Shown here: piece after piece, positions 8,179 to 16,766 of the stretch
Position numbering within the stretch: the stretch's first letter is position 1
Layout: every line of letters begins with the position of its first letter
Assembly: GCA_944320675.1 (NCBI GenBank)
Contig: CALUIJ010000130.1
Coordinates: 1-38,504 of the forward strand
Origin: an uncultured Prevotella sp.
GTDB taxonomy: Bacteria > Bacteroidota > Bacteroidia > Bacteroidales > Bacteroidaceae
Direction: 5' to 3'
Length of the DNA: 38,504 nt
The notes under the pieces: generated by a model
The model's input: only the letters and a program-made list of their open reading frames with translations
Told to the model about the DNA's origin: nothing
Databases searched by the model: none
Program-made: the position numbers and the translations under genes

Positions 8179-9495
8179 ATGAATATTGCAATTGTAGGAA
8201 CAGGATATGTAGGCTTGGTATCGGGAGCATGTTTCGCCGAAACGGGAGCGACTGTCACATGCGTCGACGTCGACGAAAAGAAAATAGAAGCCCTGAAAAA
8301 GGGCGTGATTCCAATTTACGAGCCCGGGCTTGACGAGCTTGTCATGAAAAACTTCAACGCGGGCCGCTTGAAATTCTCGACCTCGCTGCCAGACATAATC
8401 AACGAGCAAGAAATAATATTCACCGCAGTAGGCACGCCGCCGGACGAAGACGGAAGCGCCGACCTGAAATACGTGCTACAAGTAGCAAAGACCATCGGCG
8501 AGAACCTTAACCGCTACATAGTCGTCGTCACCAAAAGCACCGTACCGGTAGGCACTTCGCACAAGGTGTACGACACGATCAAGGCCGAGCTTGACAAGCG
8601 CGGCGCAGACGTTAAGTTCGACGTGGCAAGCAACCCGGAGTTCCTGAAAGAAGGCAACGCCATAAAAGACTTCATGAGCCCCGACCGCGTAGTTATAGGT
8701 GTTGACAGCGAAAAAGCGAAGAAAATACTGACAAAGTTGTACAAACCTTTCCTGATAAACAACTTCAGGGTGATATTCATGGACATACCAAGCGCCGAGA
8801 TGACCAAATACGCAGCCAACTCGATGCTGGCCACGCGCATCAGCTTCATGAACGACATCGCCAACCTGTGCGAATTGGTCGGGGCCGACGTCAACCAAGT
8901 GCGTGCAGGAATAGGCTCTGACACCAGGATAGGACGCAAATTCCTTTACGCCGGATGCGGATACGGAGGGTCGTGCTTCCCCAAAGACGTTAAAGCACTG
9001 ATTAAGACAGCCGACGACAACGGCTATTCGTTGGAAGTGCTGAAAGCAGTGGAAAAAGTCAACGAAAAACAGAAGCGCATCCTGTTCGACAAACTGGCCA
9101 AGGCCTTCGCCGGCGAACCACTCGAAAGCAGGAGGATAGCCGTTTGGGGATTGGCGTTCAAGCCCGAGACCGACGACATGCGAGAGTCTACAGCCCTTGT
9201 AGTCATAAGGGAACTGCTCAACGCAGGATGCCATGTTTACGTGTACGACCCGGAGGCGATGGACGAATGCAGGCGCATAATGGGCGACAAGGTGGCTTAC
9301 TGCAAAAACATGTACGAAGCCGTCGACGGAGCCGAAGCGCTTATGATGCTCACAGAATGGAAGGAGTTCAGGCTGCCCGATTGGGAGCTTATCGGCAAAA
9401 GCATGCGCAGGAAATTAGTACTCGACGGAAGGAACATATATGATAAAGAAGACTTGAACGAACACGGTTTCGAGTATCATTGCATCGGAAAATGA
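8179..9495 (+). CDS. ugd: UDP-glucose 6-dehydrogenase
   Basis: The 438-residue enzyme oxidises UDP-glucose to UDP-glucuronate with two NAD+, providing an acidic sugar donor for capsule or exopolysaccharide. The N-terminal Rossmann motif GTGYVGL is at 7-13, the central dimerisation helix region follows SAEMTKYAANSMLATRISFMN, and the catalytic cysteine is Cys266 in GGSCFPKD. The C-terminal UDP-binding domain has VWGLAFKPETDDMRES. Length and order match the family exactly. Its stop overlaps the next ATG by four bases (ATGA), so the lipoprotein downstream is translationally coupled. The rest of the polysaccharide pathway is not adjacent, although rfbA and a Wzc kinase lie about 17 kb away. Confidence 0.96.
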   Translation: MNIAIVGTGYVGLVSGACFAETGATVTCVDVDEKKIEALKKGVIPIYEPGLDELVMKNFNAGRLKFSTSLPDIINEQEIIFTAVGTPPDEDGSADLKYVLQVAKTIGENLNRYIVVVTKSTVPVGTSHKVYDTIKAELDKRGADVKFDVASNPEFLKEGNAIKDFMSPDRVVIGVDSEKAKKILTKLYKPFLINNFRVIFMDIPSAEMTKYAANSMLATRISFMNDIANLCELVGADVNQVRAGIGSDTRIGRKFLYAGCGYGGSCFPKDVKALIKTADDNGYSLEVLKAVEKVNEKQKRILFDKLAKAFAGEPLESRRIAVWGLAFKPETDDMRESTALVVIRELLNAGCHVYVYDPEAMDECRRIMGDKVAYCKNMYEAVDGAEALMMLTEWKEFRLPDWELIGKSMRRKLVLDGRNIYDKEDLNEHGFEYHCIGK

Positions 9496-10301
9496 CACGG
9501 AAAACAGCTTTATACAATATCATCGCCATCTTGGCCGCCGTCCTGTCCGCCTGCGGATGCAAGGACGCAAAAAAGCCTGCCGAGCCGCCCCGGGAAGACC
9601 TTAAGGCAAAATCCATGCTCGAGGGCATTTGGATTGACGCCGACGAAGAGACCGTCGTGTTCAAAATCAAAGGCGACACCGTTTATTACCCCGACTCTAC
9701 AAGCCAACCGGTAAAGTTCAAGATAATACAAGACACGATGATACTGTTGGGCGGCAACACGTCAAAATACCCGATAATACGGCAGAAGGAGTATGTATTC
9801 GAATTCAAAAACCAGGACAACGACATCGTGAAACTGGTGAAAAGCGAAAACCCATACGACTCGCTGCAATTCGTGCGCAACGGCCCCGTAACGCTAAACC
9901 AAGGAAAAGTAATAAAAGAGGACACCGTCGTAAGGCACGACGGGGCGCAATACCACAGCTACGTGCAAGTAAATCCGACCACGTACAAAGTGTACCGGTC
10001 TTCATACAACGCCGAAGGCATGGAAATCGAGAACATTTACTACGACAACATCATCCATGTAAGCATTTTCGCCGGGGCAAGCAAGATTTTCTCAAAAGAC
10101 TTCAGGAAATCCGATTTCAATAAGGCCGTGCCTGAAAACATGTTGAAACAATGCGTGCTGAGCAACATCAAGCTCATGTCATTGGACGTGGACGGATTCC
10201 ACTACCAGACGCAACTGGCCATACCCGACAGTCCGAGCAGCTTTATCGTAGAACTGATAATATCATACGACGGAAAAACCGACGTAAGAATGTTCAAATA
10301 G
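9492..10301 (+). CDS. DUF4738-like lipoprotein
   Basis: The 269-residue protein starts at the ATG overlapping the ugd stop; an in-frame ATG at 9480 lies inside ugd and would put extra residues before a clean signal peptide. The N-terminus (MTRKTALYNIIAILAAVLSAC) has a lipobox LSAC. The mature part opens with a compact beta-rich module (EGIWIDADEETVVFKIKGDTVYYPDS) of the kind seen in the DUF4738 family, then a second beta-rich half containing a YHSYVQVNPTTYKVY segment. It is presumably a periplasmic or outer-membrane lipoprotein. Function is unknown; coupling to ugd may be only for expression. The family name is from recall of sequence style, so moderate. Confidence 0.65.
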   Translation: MTRKTALYNIIAILAAVLSACGCKDAKKPAEPPREDLKAKSMLEGIWIDADEETVVFKIKGDTVYYPDSTSQPVKFKIIQDTMILLGGNTSKYPIIRQKEYVFEFKNQDNDIVKLVKSENPYDSLQFVRNGPVTLNQGKVIKEDTVVRHDGAQYHSYVQVNPTTYKVYRSSYNAEGMEIENIYYDNIIHVSIFAGASKIFSKDFRKSDFNKAVPENMLKQCVLSNIKLMSLDVDGFHYQTQLAIPDSPSSFIVELIISYDGKTDVRMFK

Positions 10302-10553
10302 GAACACCGGAGCGTGGACATGCCTTATTCCACCCGTGATAACGCTTCAGCAAAACTTGTCACGACGAGCAAGGGATAAGCCCTCGACATATTTTACCCA
10401 AAGAAACACCGCTTGTTTGCGTCTTGCAGGCAAGCAGTTGTCGTATACGCTACAAAGCCGCGGCACCTGCGGATATTTCATTTACCAGCCGACGGAACAT
10501 CTGCCATACCCGGGCCAAAATAAGCAAGCGTTGTAAAACATGGCCGCCGGGCT

Positions 10554-10595
10554 TGCAAAAGACCGTTTTTCACGCTGCCGTTTGCCGTCTTTCAC
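10554..10595 (+). repeat. 42-bp interspersed intergenic element, copy A
   Basis: The element begins TGCAAAAGACCG and ends GCCGTCTTTCAC. It aligns without gaps to copies at 21926-21967 (33 of 42 identical) and 31089-31130 (31 of 42 identical), both also intergenic. Confidence 0.75.
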
Positions 10596-10615
10596 CTGCA
10601 AAAGACGGCAAACGG
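10578..10615. repeat. 15-bp perfect inverted repeat
   Basis: CCGTTTGCCGTCTTT (10578-10592) is exactly complementary to 10601-10615, with an 8-nt loop. It overlaps the end of the 42-bp element. It could terminate the ugd operon, but no T-tract follows. Confidence 0.7.
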
Positions 10616-10780
10616 GAAATGCGCCTGACGCATGTCGGCAGACAGCACGGCCGCATCCCCCCGGCAACGACATTATGAACACATTTTTTCGCATTTCAAA
10701 CGAATGTAAAATTACATCCTTTTCCCACTAAGAGCCGTTAATAGTGATATTTCCTGTGTTAAAAGAGGACAAATCTGTAG

Positions 10781-10819
10781 GACAAAATGTCAGATTAACA
10801 AATTTTGCGTCTAAATTTG
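10781..10819 (+). promoter_or_regulatory. htrA promoter region with GACA-AAA-TGTC palindrome
   Basis: A -7 box TAAATTTG is at 10812-10819, 45 bp before the htrA ATG. There is no TTTG at the -33 position; the palindrome GACAAAATGTC (10781-10791) sits there instead. A partial direct repeat of it (GGACAAATCTGT) lies just upstream at 10767-10778. The arrangement suggests a regulator or alternative sigma site; that is inference. Confidence 0.5.
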
Positions 10820-10864
10820 CAGCTACGAAAATCAAAATGAAAGTATCAATCAAAACAAGAATAA

Positions 10865-12325
10865 ATGAAAATGAAAAAGTTATCCAACTATTTTGTCTAC
10901 GCGATATGCATTATCGCGGTAGCATTTTCAGCAGGGGCGTTCATCAAGGTAAACGCCAACACCAAAAGCCTGCCTGCAGCCCAGCCGGTAGACCTGACAT
11001 ACGCCGCGGAAAAAGCCCTGCCGGCAGTGGTACACATCAAATACTTACAGAACAGCAAGATACAGACGGTTGAAATGGAGTCAGACCCGTTTGACTTCTT
11101 CGACCCGTTCGGATTCTTCGGCAATCCAGGAAACGGCGGCAAGCAGAAGCGCAAGATACAGACGCCGAAGCGTGAAGGCTCAGGCTCGGGCGTGATAATC
11201 TCGACCGACGGATACATCGTGACGAACAACCACGTAGTAGACGGAGCCGACGAACTGACCGTGACGCTCGACGACAAGCGCGAATTTTCGGCACGCATCG
11301 TCGGCACTGACAAAATGACAGACCTTGCACTCATCAAGATTGACGGCAAGGACCTGCCGGCCATCACCATCGGCGACAGCAACAACCTGAAAGTAGGCGA
11401 ATGGGTGCTGGCCGTAGGCAACCCGTTCAACCTCAACTCAACGGTAACGGCCGGCATCGTCAGCGCCAAGGCGCGCTCGATCGGTGCCAACGACGTTGAG
11501 TCGTTCATCCAGACCGACGCGGCCATCAACGCCGGCAACTCGGGCGGCGCGCTCGTCAACACGCAAGGCGAGTTGGTAGGCATCAACGCAATGCTCGTAT
11601 CGCAGACGGGCAGCTACGCCGGATACGGCTTCGCCATACCGACCACAATCATGAACAAAGTCGTAGCCGACCTGAAACAATACGGCACCGTGCAAAGGGC
11701 GCTGATAGGAGTGTCGGGCACTGACGTAAACAGATACTTCGACATGCAAAAGGCTGAAGGCAAAGAGGTTGACCTCGGAACAATGGAGGGCGCTTACATC
11801 AATGAAGTGCAAGACGGCGGAGCCGGTGCCGAGGCCGGCCTGCAAAAAGGCGACGTCATAACCGACATCGACGGAAAGAAAATCACAAAGATGGCCGAAC
11901 TTCAGGAATACCTCGCCAACAAGCGTCCGGGCGACAAAGTCACCATAACCTACCTGCGCGACAAGAAAAAGAAGACCGCAACCCTTACGCTTAAGAACCA
12001 ACAAGGCAACACGAACGTCGTAAAGCATGCCGACCTCGACGTGCTCGGCGGAAACTTCCGCGAGATAAACGACGAGGAGAAGCAGCAGCTCAACATCAAC
12101 ACCGGCCTCGTCGTAATGAAGGTGAACAACGGCGTGCTCAAGGATGCCGGCATCAACCGCGGATTCATAATCCAGAAGGTAAACGACGAGCCGATGAAGA
12201 CCATAGCCGACCTGCAAAAGGCCGTCAAGGACGCGTCGACAAGCAAAGACCCCGTGCTCTACATACAAGGCATTTATCCTACGGGCAAGAAAGCTTACTT
12301 CGCCGTTCCGCTTCAGAACGACTAA
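10865..12325 (+). CDS. degP: DegP/HtrA periplasmic serine protease
   Basis: This 486-residue protein degrades or chaperones misfolded envelope proteins. An N-terminal hydrophobic segment (about 8-30) serves as signal or anchor. The trypsin-like domain has the complete triad His123 (TNNHVVD), Asp153 (MTDLALI) and Ser226 (GNSGGAL). The first PDZ domain spans roughly 270-370 and the second roughly 390-480, so it has DegP-type rather than DegS-type layout. A Phe/Pro-rich loop (DPFDFFDPFGFFGNPG, about 74-89) is the LA-loop region. A second ATG two codons downstream could also be the start. It is monocistronic, between its own promoter and a strong terminator; the promoter palindrome hints at stress control. 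Confidence 0.95.
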   Translation: MKMKKLSNYFVYAICIIAVAFSAGAFIKVNANTKSLPAAQPVDLTYAAEKALPAVVHIKYLQNSKIQTVEMESDPFDFFDPFGFFGNPGNGGKQKRKIQTPKREGSGSGVIISTDGYIVTNNHVVDGADELTVTLDDKREFSARIVGTDKMTDLALIKIDGKDLPAITIGDSNNLKVGEWVLAVGNPFNLNSTVTAGIVSAKARSIGANDVESFIQTDAAINAGNSGGALVNTQGELVGINAMLVSQTGSYAGYGFAIPTTIMNKVVADLKQYGTVQRALIGVSGTDVNRYFDMQKAEGKEVDLGTMEGAYINEVQDGGAGAEAGLQKGDVITDIDGKKITKMAELQEYLANKRPGDKVTITYLRDKKKKTATLTLKNQQGNTNVVKHADLDVLGGNFREINDEEKQQLNINTGLVVMKVNNGVLKDAGINRGFIIQKVNDEPMKTIADLQKAVKDASTSKDPVLYIQGIYPTGKKAYFAVPLQND

Positions 12326-12361
12326 CGCAGACAGACATATTTCATAGCCACGCGCAAAATG

Positions 12362-12402
12362 AAGCCCCCATGCCGAAACAAGGCGTGCGGGGCTTTATTT
12401 TT
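12362..12402 (+). terminator. Rho-independent terminator of htrA
   Basis: A GC-rich stem (aagcccc-catgcc paired with ggcgtg-c-ggggctt, one bulged C, one G-U pair, loop gaaacaa) is followed by TTTATTTTT. Confidence 0.9.
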
Positions 12403-12442
12403 ACACACGGAAAATATTTTTGCAAGAAAAACAAGGAAAAAA

Positions 12443-12474
12443 TTTGCTTTTTAAATATAAAATCACTATATTTG
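12443..12474 (+). promoter_or_regulatory. rpoD promoter
   Basis: TTTG (12443-12446), 20 bp, TATATTTG (12467-12474): an exact match to the Bacteroidota consensus, 25 bp before the ATG. The sigma factor therefore probably transcribes its own gene. Confidence 0.85.
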
Positions 12475-12499
12475 CAAATGCTTTAAATTTATTACGCCA

Positions 12500-13363
12500 A
12501 TGAGACAACTGAAAATCACAAAATCAATAACCAACAGAGAAAGCGACTCGTTGGATAAGTACCTGCAAGAGATAGGCCATGAAGAGCTTATCAGTGTGGA
12601 AGAAGAAGTAGAGTTGGCTCAACGTATAAAAAAAGGCGACCGCAAGGCTCTTGAAAAACTTACGAAAGCCAACTTGAGGTTTGTGGTCTCCGTGGCGAAA
12701 CAATACCAGAACCAAGGCCTGAGCCTGCCCGACCTCATCAACGAGGGGAACGTAGGCCTCATCAAGGCCGCAGAGAAATTCGACGAGACAAGAGGCTTCA
12801 AATTCATTTCGTACGCCGTATGGTGGATACGGCAGAGCATCCTGCAAGCCATAGCCGAACAAAGCCGCATAGTGCGCCTGCCGCTCAACCAAGTAGGCTC
12901 GGTCAACAAAATCAACCGTGTGCTCAACAAATTCGAGCAGGAACACGAGCGTAGGCCGAGCATTGACGAAATAGCCGACAATATCGACATTCCGCACGAG
13001 AAAATCGAGGAAGCCATGAAGGTGAACACCAGGCACGTATCCGTCGACGCCCCATTCGCCGAGGGCGAGGACAACAGCCTGCTCGACGTGCTGCCCAACA
13101 ACGACTCGCCGATGGCCGACAAAAAGCTTGTAATGGAATCGCTGCGCGAGGAAATCAACCGCGCGCTGCAGACACTGAACGAAAGGGAACGTAACATTAT
13201 AGAAGCTTTCTTCGGCATAAACCAACAGGAAATGACCCTCGAGGAAATAGGCGACAAATACGGCTTGACACGTGAGCGCGTAAGGCAAATCAAGGAAAAG
13301 GCCATAAGGCGCCTGCGCCATAACACGAAAAACAAATTGTTGAAATCATATTTGGGACAATAA
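12500..13363 (+). CDS. rpoD: Primary sigma factor (RpoD/SigA family)
   Basis: At 287 residues this is the short form of the housekeeping sigma factor typical of Bacteroidota, lacking the long N-terminal region 1.1 and the spacer of E. coli RpoD. Region 1.2 is at the start ([21 protein letters not shown]), region 2 includes [14 protein letters not shown] and the -10-reading helix [13 protein letters not shown] (102-114), region 3 follows at about 125-205, and region 4.2 has the helix-turn-helix [22 protein letters not shown]. It directs RNA polymerase to TTTG/TAnnTTTG promoters, many of which are seen in this window. Identification is secure. Confidence 0.97.
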   Translation: MRQLKITKSITNRESDSLDKYLQEIGHEELISVEEEVELAQRIKKGDRKALEKLTKANLRFVVSVAKQYQNQGLSLPDLINEGNVGLIKAAEKFDETRGFKFISYAVWWIRQSILQAIAEQSRIVRLPLNQVGSVNKINRVLNKFEQEHERRPSIDEIADNIDIPHEKIEEAMKVNTRHVSVDAPFAEGEDNSLLDVLPNNDSPMADKKLVMESLREEINRALQTLNERERNIIEAFFGINQQEMTLEEIGDKYGLTRERVRQIKEKAIRRLRHNTKNKLLKSYLGQ

Positions 13364-13412
13364 AAAATAAATAGGTAAAAGAATAAACAAATCTTATATC
13401 AGGAAACGGACA

Positions 13413-13850
13413 ATGAAACCATACAAGGCTTTAATCATGGCCGCCGCCATCATGTTGGTCGGCGGCATGTCGTTGGGTGCGTCGGCAAAGGTGAAGTGTG
13501 TTCCGAAGGTTTACGCCTTCGGCTTTGCTGCGTCGTTCAACGATTCCATCGTGTATTTCACCGACATACAGGAAATAGACAGCGCATGGATCAACGACAA
13601 GAATAAATTCCTAATCGGCAGGGACAACTATTCATACCAGCTCAAGAACTACTTCGCAGGCATCGGCCTGCCCCACCGTACTTGCATAATAAGCTTCGCC
13701 CTCAACCGCAAGGACATCGAGAAGAAATACAAGAAGATGAAAGAGAAATACACAAAGTCGGAAAACTTCTTGATAAAAAGCATTGACGGAAATGAATTCA
13801 GCTTCACGGCAATCAAACCAGACGATTTTGACATGAACTCGGAAAAATGA
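13413..13850 (+). CDS. Small secreted hypothetical protein
   Basis: The 145-residue protein has a signal peptide (MKPYKALIMAAAIMLVGGMS, cleavage probably after SLGASA). The mature part is about 120 residues, with SIVYFTDIQEIDSAW near the start, a basic helix KKYKKMKEKYTKSENFL at about 108-124 and a C-terminal half reading IDGNEFSFTAIKP. I do not recognise a characterised family. It lies 49 bp after rpoD on the same strand without an obvious promoter, and before a strong bidirectional terminator, so co-transcription with rpoD is likely. Low complexity is absent and codon use matches neighbours, which supports a real gene. Confidence 0.75.
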   Translation: MKPYKALIMAAAIMLVGGMSLGASAKVKCVPKVYAFGFAASFNDSIVYFTDIQEIDSAWINDKNKFLIGRDNYSYQLKNYFAGIGLPHRTCIISFALNRKDIEKKYKKMKEKYTKSENFLIKSIDGNEFSFTAIKPDDFDMNSEK

Positions 13851-13898
13851 CAGACAACAGAGACGTCGGAAAAATATAAAATCATTGCGAAATAAAAT

Positions 13899-13936
13899 AA
13901 CGCGCTTGGCTTGTAAAACGGATAGCCAAGCGCGTT
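13899..13936. terminator. Bidirectional terminator between hypothetical gene and fucI
   Basis: A perfect 13-bp stem (aacgcgcttggct at 13899-13911 with agccaagcgcgtt at 13924-13936) with a 12-nt loop, flanked by an A-rich side and TTATTCATT, lies between two convergent genes. Confidence 0.85.
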
Positions 13937-13962
13937 ATTCATTAGTCTAACACATCATCCTG

Positions 13963-15738
13963 TTACTTATAAAGCGGACCGAAATTGGCGCAAGCGCGGA
14001 AATCAGCCCCCTCCTTATCCATGCCGAAAGCGTTCCATGCCGCCGGACGGAAAATATTGTCAGCCTCGACGTTATGCATACAAACCGGTATGCGGAGCAT
14101 TGAAGCCAAGGTTATAAGGTCTGCGCCGATATGGCCGAAACTGATAGCGCCATGGTTGGCTCCCCAATTATTCATGACCGAATAAACATCCTTGAACGCA
14201 GGCTTGTCGCACAAGCGCGGAACAAACCATGTCGTAGGCCACGTAGGATCAGTGCGCTTGTCGATCACCTTGTGTATTTCGGGATCGATGTCGACAGTCC
14301 AACCCTCCGCCAACTGTAGCACGGGGCCGAGCCCTTTCACGATATTTATACGGGCCATAGTGACAGGCATTCCACCCTTCGACAGGAAGTTGGAAGAGAA
14401 ACCTCCACCACGGAAATAATCACGGTTGGCGGGATACCATGTCGTAGCCGCAAGACAATCCTCGACTTCCTTATCGGTCATTTCCCAATAAGGCTTCATT
14501 ACCGGATTGCCCTCAGCGTCGGCGCAACGGCCAGTACCGTCGAGGGTCGTGGCTCCTGAGTTTATAAGATGGATTATTCCGCCCGAGGCACGCCCCGTAA
14601 GCTCCTTGCCCGTGACACGCTTCACGGCTTCAGGACTCCAATACGTCCTCACGTCAGAGAATATTGCGCTCCTGTTCGTAAGCAGGTGCTCCAAGAGCAT
14701 CGTCAGTCCGTTGCACGTATCATTCTCCGTGGCCACGACATAAGGCTCTCGGCGGCCGTTCCAGTCAAACGAAGTGTTGAGCATGGCTTCTGAGAAGTCG
14801 CCGTTGGGCTTGAAGTCAGTCCACTGCCTTTGTCCCTGGAATCCGGCGGCAATGGCGTTATGGCCAAGCGACTCTTCCTTGAATCCGGCCTCGAGCAGCT
14901 TGTCGTTGCCAACCATAAGGTCGCGTATAATCATGGTCATCTTCGTTACAAACTCCCAGTCGGCATCCTTACCGGCACGGTCTTTTTTCTTAACGTCCCT
15001 GTTGCCGATGTCTTCGCCTTCGTTAGGTACGCAATACTTCCTCACCCATTCGATGGCTTTCCCATATTCAGCCTTGTCATAGATTTCCTCCTCGATGCGG
15101 CGCAAAATCTCGGTCATGTCAACCTGCTCGGCGCGGATGCCGAGATACTCCTGCATGAAGTCGGCATTTGCGATGCTGCCGGCAATACCCATCGCCACGT
15201 TACCGACCGACAGGTACGACTTTCCACGCATGGTGGCCACGGCCTGTGCCGCGCGCGCCCAACGCAAAATCTTCTCGGCTACGTCTGCGGGAATAGTGTT
15301 GTCTTCAAGATCTTGCACGTCGTGCCCGTATATGCCGAATGCGGGCAACCCTTTCTGCGCGTGTGCGGCCAATACCGCGGCAAGGTAAACCGCTCCAGGA
15401 CGCTCCGTACCGTTGAACCCCCAAACGGCCTTAGGCCAATACGGATGCATGTCCATTGTCTCAGAACCGTAGCACCAGCAAGAAGTAACTGAGATTGTAG
15501 CTCCAACCCCGCACTTCTCGAACTTCTCGGCGCAACGGGCGGCCTCGGCCACACGGCCTATCGTGCCGTCGGCTATGACACACTCGACGGGCGAACCGTC
15601 ACCGTTCTTCACGTTTGAAGAGATAAGCTCGGCCACGGCGTTGGCCAACATCATTGTCTTGTCTTCAAGACTCTCACGGATTCCTCCCTGACGTCCGTCT
15701 ATAATCGGACGAATACCAATCTTCGGATAGTTTTTCAT
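13963..15738 (-). CDS. fucI: L-fucose isomerase
   Basis: This 591-residue enzyme interconverts L-fucose and L-fuculose, the first step in using host or dietary fucose. The start is the ATG at 15738 ([19 protein letters not shown]), the standard family N-terminus; an upstream in-frame ATG at 15837 would add 33 unrelated residues and sits on the promoter. Family signatures include [33 protein letters not shown] (metal-binding Glu/Asp region), [17 protein letters not shown] and [14 protein letters not shown] (metal-binding His). The protein is full length. No fuculokinase, aldolase or fucose transporter lies beside it, so the pathway must be completed elsewhere. Confidence 0.96.
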   Translation of the reverse strand: MKNYPKIGIRPIIDGRQGGIRESLEDKTMMLANAVAELISSNVKNGDGSPVECVIADGTIGRVAEAARCAEKFEKCGVGATISVTSCWCYGSETMDMHPYWPKAVWGFNGTERPGAVYLAAVLAAHAQKGLPAFGIYGHDVQDLEDNTIPADVAEKILRWARAAQAVATMRGKSYLSVGNVAMGIAGSIANADFMQEYLGIRAEQVDMTEILRRIEEEIYDKAEYGKAIEWVRKYCVPNEGEDIGNRDVKKKDRAGKDADWEFVTKMTMIIRDLMVGNDKLLEAGFKEESLGHNAIAAGFQGQRQWTDFKPNGDFSEAMLNTSFDWNGRREPYVVATENDTCNGLTMLLEHLLTNRSAIFSDVRTYWSPEAVKRVTGKELTGRASGGIIHLINSGATTLDGTGRCADAEGNPVMKPYWEMTDKEVEDCLAATTWYPANRDYFRGGGFSSNFLSKGGMPVTMARINIVKGLGPVLQLAEGWTVDIDPEIHKVIDKRTDPTWPTTWFVPRLCDKPAFKDVYSVMNNWGANHGAISFGHIGADLITLASMLRIPVCMHNVEADNIFRPAAWNAFGMDKEGADFRACANFGPLYK

Positions 15739-15836
15739 CTCAATATTAGGTTTGTAATAATTAAAATAAAAGTCAAAACAAGCGGTTCTCCCATCTTTAC
15801 AACAAGGATGTCCGCAAAATAAATGATTATCAGGCA

Positions 15837-15844
15837 CAAAGATA
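15837..15844 (-). promoter_or_regulatory. Probable -7 box of fucI
   Basis: TATCTTTG on the minus strand matches TAnnTTTG and lies 99 bp before the chosen fucI start. No TTTG is seen at -33, which would fit a regulated promoter. Confidence 0.6.
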
Positions 15845-15903
15845 ATAAAAAAACGATATTTCAGGACACGATTTTTTGATAAACATCATTTGATTTATAT
15901 CAA

Positions 15904-15919
15904 AAAGCGTTAAAGCGTT
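15904..15919. repeat. Tandem AAAGCGTT repeat upstream of fucI
   Basis: Two head-to-tail copies of AAAGCGTT lie about 60-75 bp upstream of the fucI -7 box. Tandem octamers in such a place can be regulator half-sites; no regulator is encoded nearby. Confidence 0.5.
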
Positions 15920-15931
15920 TCCATACGGCAC

Positions 15932-15960
15932 AAAAAAAGGGCATTGCCTAAACAATGCCC
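15932..15960 (-). terminator. Terminator of tRNA-Ser(CGA)
   Basis: On the minus strand GGGCATTG, a 6-nt loop and CAATGCCC are followed by seven T residues, a classical intrinsic terminator 14 bp past the tRNA. Confidence 0.9.
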
Positions 15961-15974
15961 CTACCTAAAAACTG

Positions 15975-16062
15975 CGGAAGATGAGGGATTCAAACCCCCG
16001 ATACCCATAATGGGTATACCGGATTTCGAGTCCAGCGCATTCGGTCACTCTGCCAATCTTCC
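15975..16062 (-). tRNA. tRNA-Ser(CGA)
   Basis: The 88-nt minus-strand gene has a 7-bp acceptor stem (GGAAGAT with ATCTTCC), discriminator G, an anticodon loop CTCGAAA giving anticodon CGA (reads UCG), a long variable arm typical of class II serine tRNAs (TACCCATTATGGGTA) and a T-loop TTTGAAT. The 3' CCA is not encoded. Confidence 0.95.
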
Positions 16063-16122
16063 TTAACATACACAAACCCGCCACAGTCAACGCCGATGGC
16101 ATTTGCTCATGTTTTACGGATG

Positions 16123-16153
16123 CAAAGGTAATATTATTTTTTCATTCCACAAA
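16123..16153 (-). promoter_or_regulatory. Promoter of tRNA-Ser(CGA)
   Basis: Minus strand: TTTG (16153-16150), 19 bp, TACCTTTG (16130-16123). It lies about 60 bp upstream of the mature 5' end, so a short leader is removed by processing. Confidence 0.8.
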
Positions 16154-16161
16154 AAAAATCA

Positions 16162-16749
16162 TCACTCAAATGAAAGTTTTTCGAGTCTTTTCCTCAATTC
16201 TCCGGCTTCCGACTTCCTTATTCCCAATTTTATCTCGCACGCACCGTCATAATCCTGGGATATTATCCTCGACTTCATTTCCTTGACGACGCGCATCACA
16301 GAATTCATCATCACGTACGGAAAACTGAACGTAACAACCTCTTCCACCTGCCGTGTGACAATCTCCGAAGCGGCAATAGCCTCGGAGGCGGCCGTCCTGT
16401 AAGCCACAATCAGTCCGCCGGTGCCAAGATTGACCCCGCCGTAATAACGTACAACCACCACGAGCACGTCGGTTAGTCCGCAACTGTTTATCTGTCCGAG
16501 GATTGGCTTGCCTGCAGTGCTCGACGGTTCGCCGTCGTCGTTGGCCCTGAACACGCTGCGCTCAGGACCAAGCACGTATGCATAACATACATGACGGGCG
16601 TCGTAATATTTCTTACGGTAAGCCTGCACGATGTCCTTAACATCGTCGACGCTCTCCACATGATGCGAAAAAGCGAGGAACTTACTCCGCTTTTCAGAGT
16701 AAGTTCCTTCGCCCATAGTTGCTATTGTCTTAAATTCGTCAACCTGCAT
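16162..16749 (-). CDS. yigZ: YigZ/IMPACT family protein
   Basis: The 195-residue protein has the N-terminal IMPACT domain with the signature NDDGEPSSTAGKPIL (70-84) and RYYGGVNLGTGGLIVAYR (about 101-118), followed by a C-terminal DUF1949 ferredoxin-like domain. The eukaryotic relative IMPACT modulates the translational stress kinase GCN2; the bacterial role is not established. It lies 17 bp after the DUF1015 gene on the same strand and is the last gene of the serC-serA-DUF1015 run, so it is probably co-transcribed. Family assignment is strong; function is open. Confidence 0.9.
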   Translation of the reverse strand: MQVDEFKTIATMGEGTYSEKRSKFLAFSHHVESVDDVKDIVQAYRKKYYDARHVCYAYVLGPERSVFRANDDGEPSSTAGKPILGQINSCGLTDVLVVVVRYYGGVNLGTGGLIVAYRTAASEAIAASEIVTRQVEEVVTFSFPYVMMNSVMRVVKEMKSRIISQDYDGACEIKLGIRKSEAGELRKRLEKLSFE

Positions 16750-16766
16750 CGGGATACGCTAAGGAA

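Larger units (their letters stand above)
10302..10864. other. 563-bp non-coding gap before htrA
   Basis: No convincing gene is present: the open frames here overlap one another and carry the repeat elements. The gap holds one copy of a 42-bp interspersed element (10554-10595), a 15-bp-stem hairpin (10578-10615), a short palindrome near 10700 (atgta aaat tacat) and the htrA promoter region near 10781-10819. Confidence 0.75.

Noticed and set aside
10424-10694. Small overlapping frames (84 and 70 codons) in the htrA upstream gap
   Set aside because: They run over inverted and interspersed repeats, lack promoters and overlap on opposite strands.
11438-12268. Open frame of 276 codons antisense to htrA
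   Set aside because: It is a composition shadow of the protease gene with no motif of its own; the same holds for long antisense frames in rpoD, glmS (32388-33251) and the SpoU gene.
13899-13936. Phage or integron attachment site from the perfect inverted repeat
   Set aside because: It lies between convergent genes with no integrase or direct repeats; a bidirectional terminator explains it.
15736-15837. Start of fucI at the ATG at 15837
   Set aside because: The added 33 residues (Cys/His/Phe-rich) are not part of the family, and the ATG overlaps the -7 box; the family start [11 protein letters not shown] is at 15738.
15975-16062. tRNA-Ser as an integration site of a mobile element
   Set aside because: No integrase, no duplicated tRNA 3' end and only housekeeping genes on both sides.
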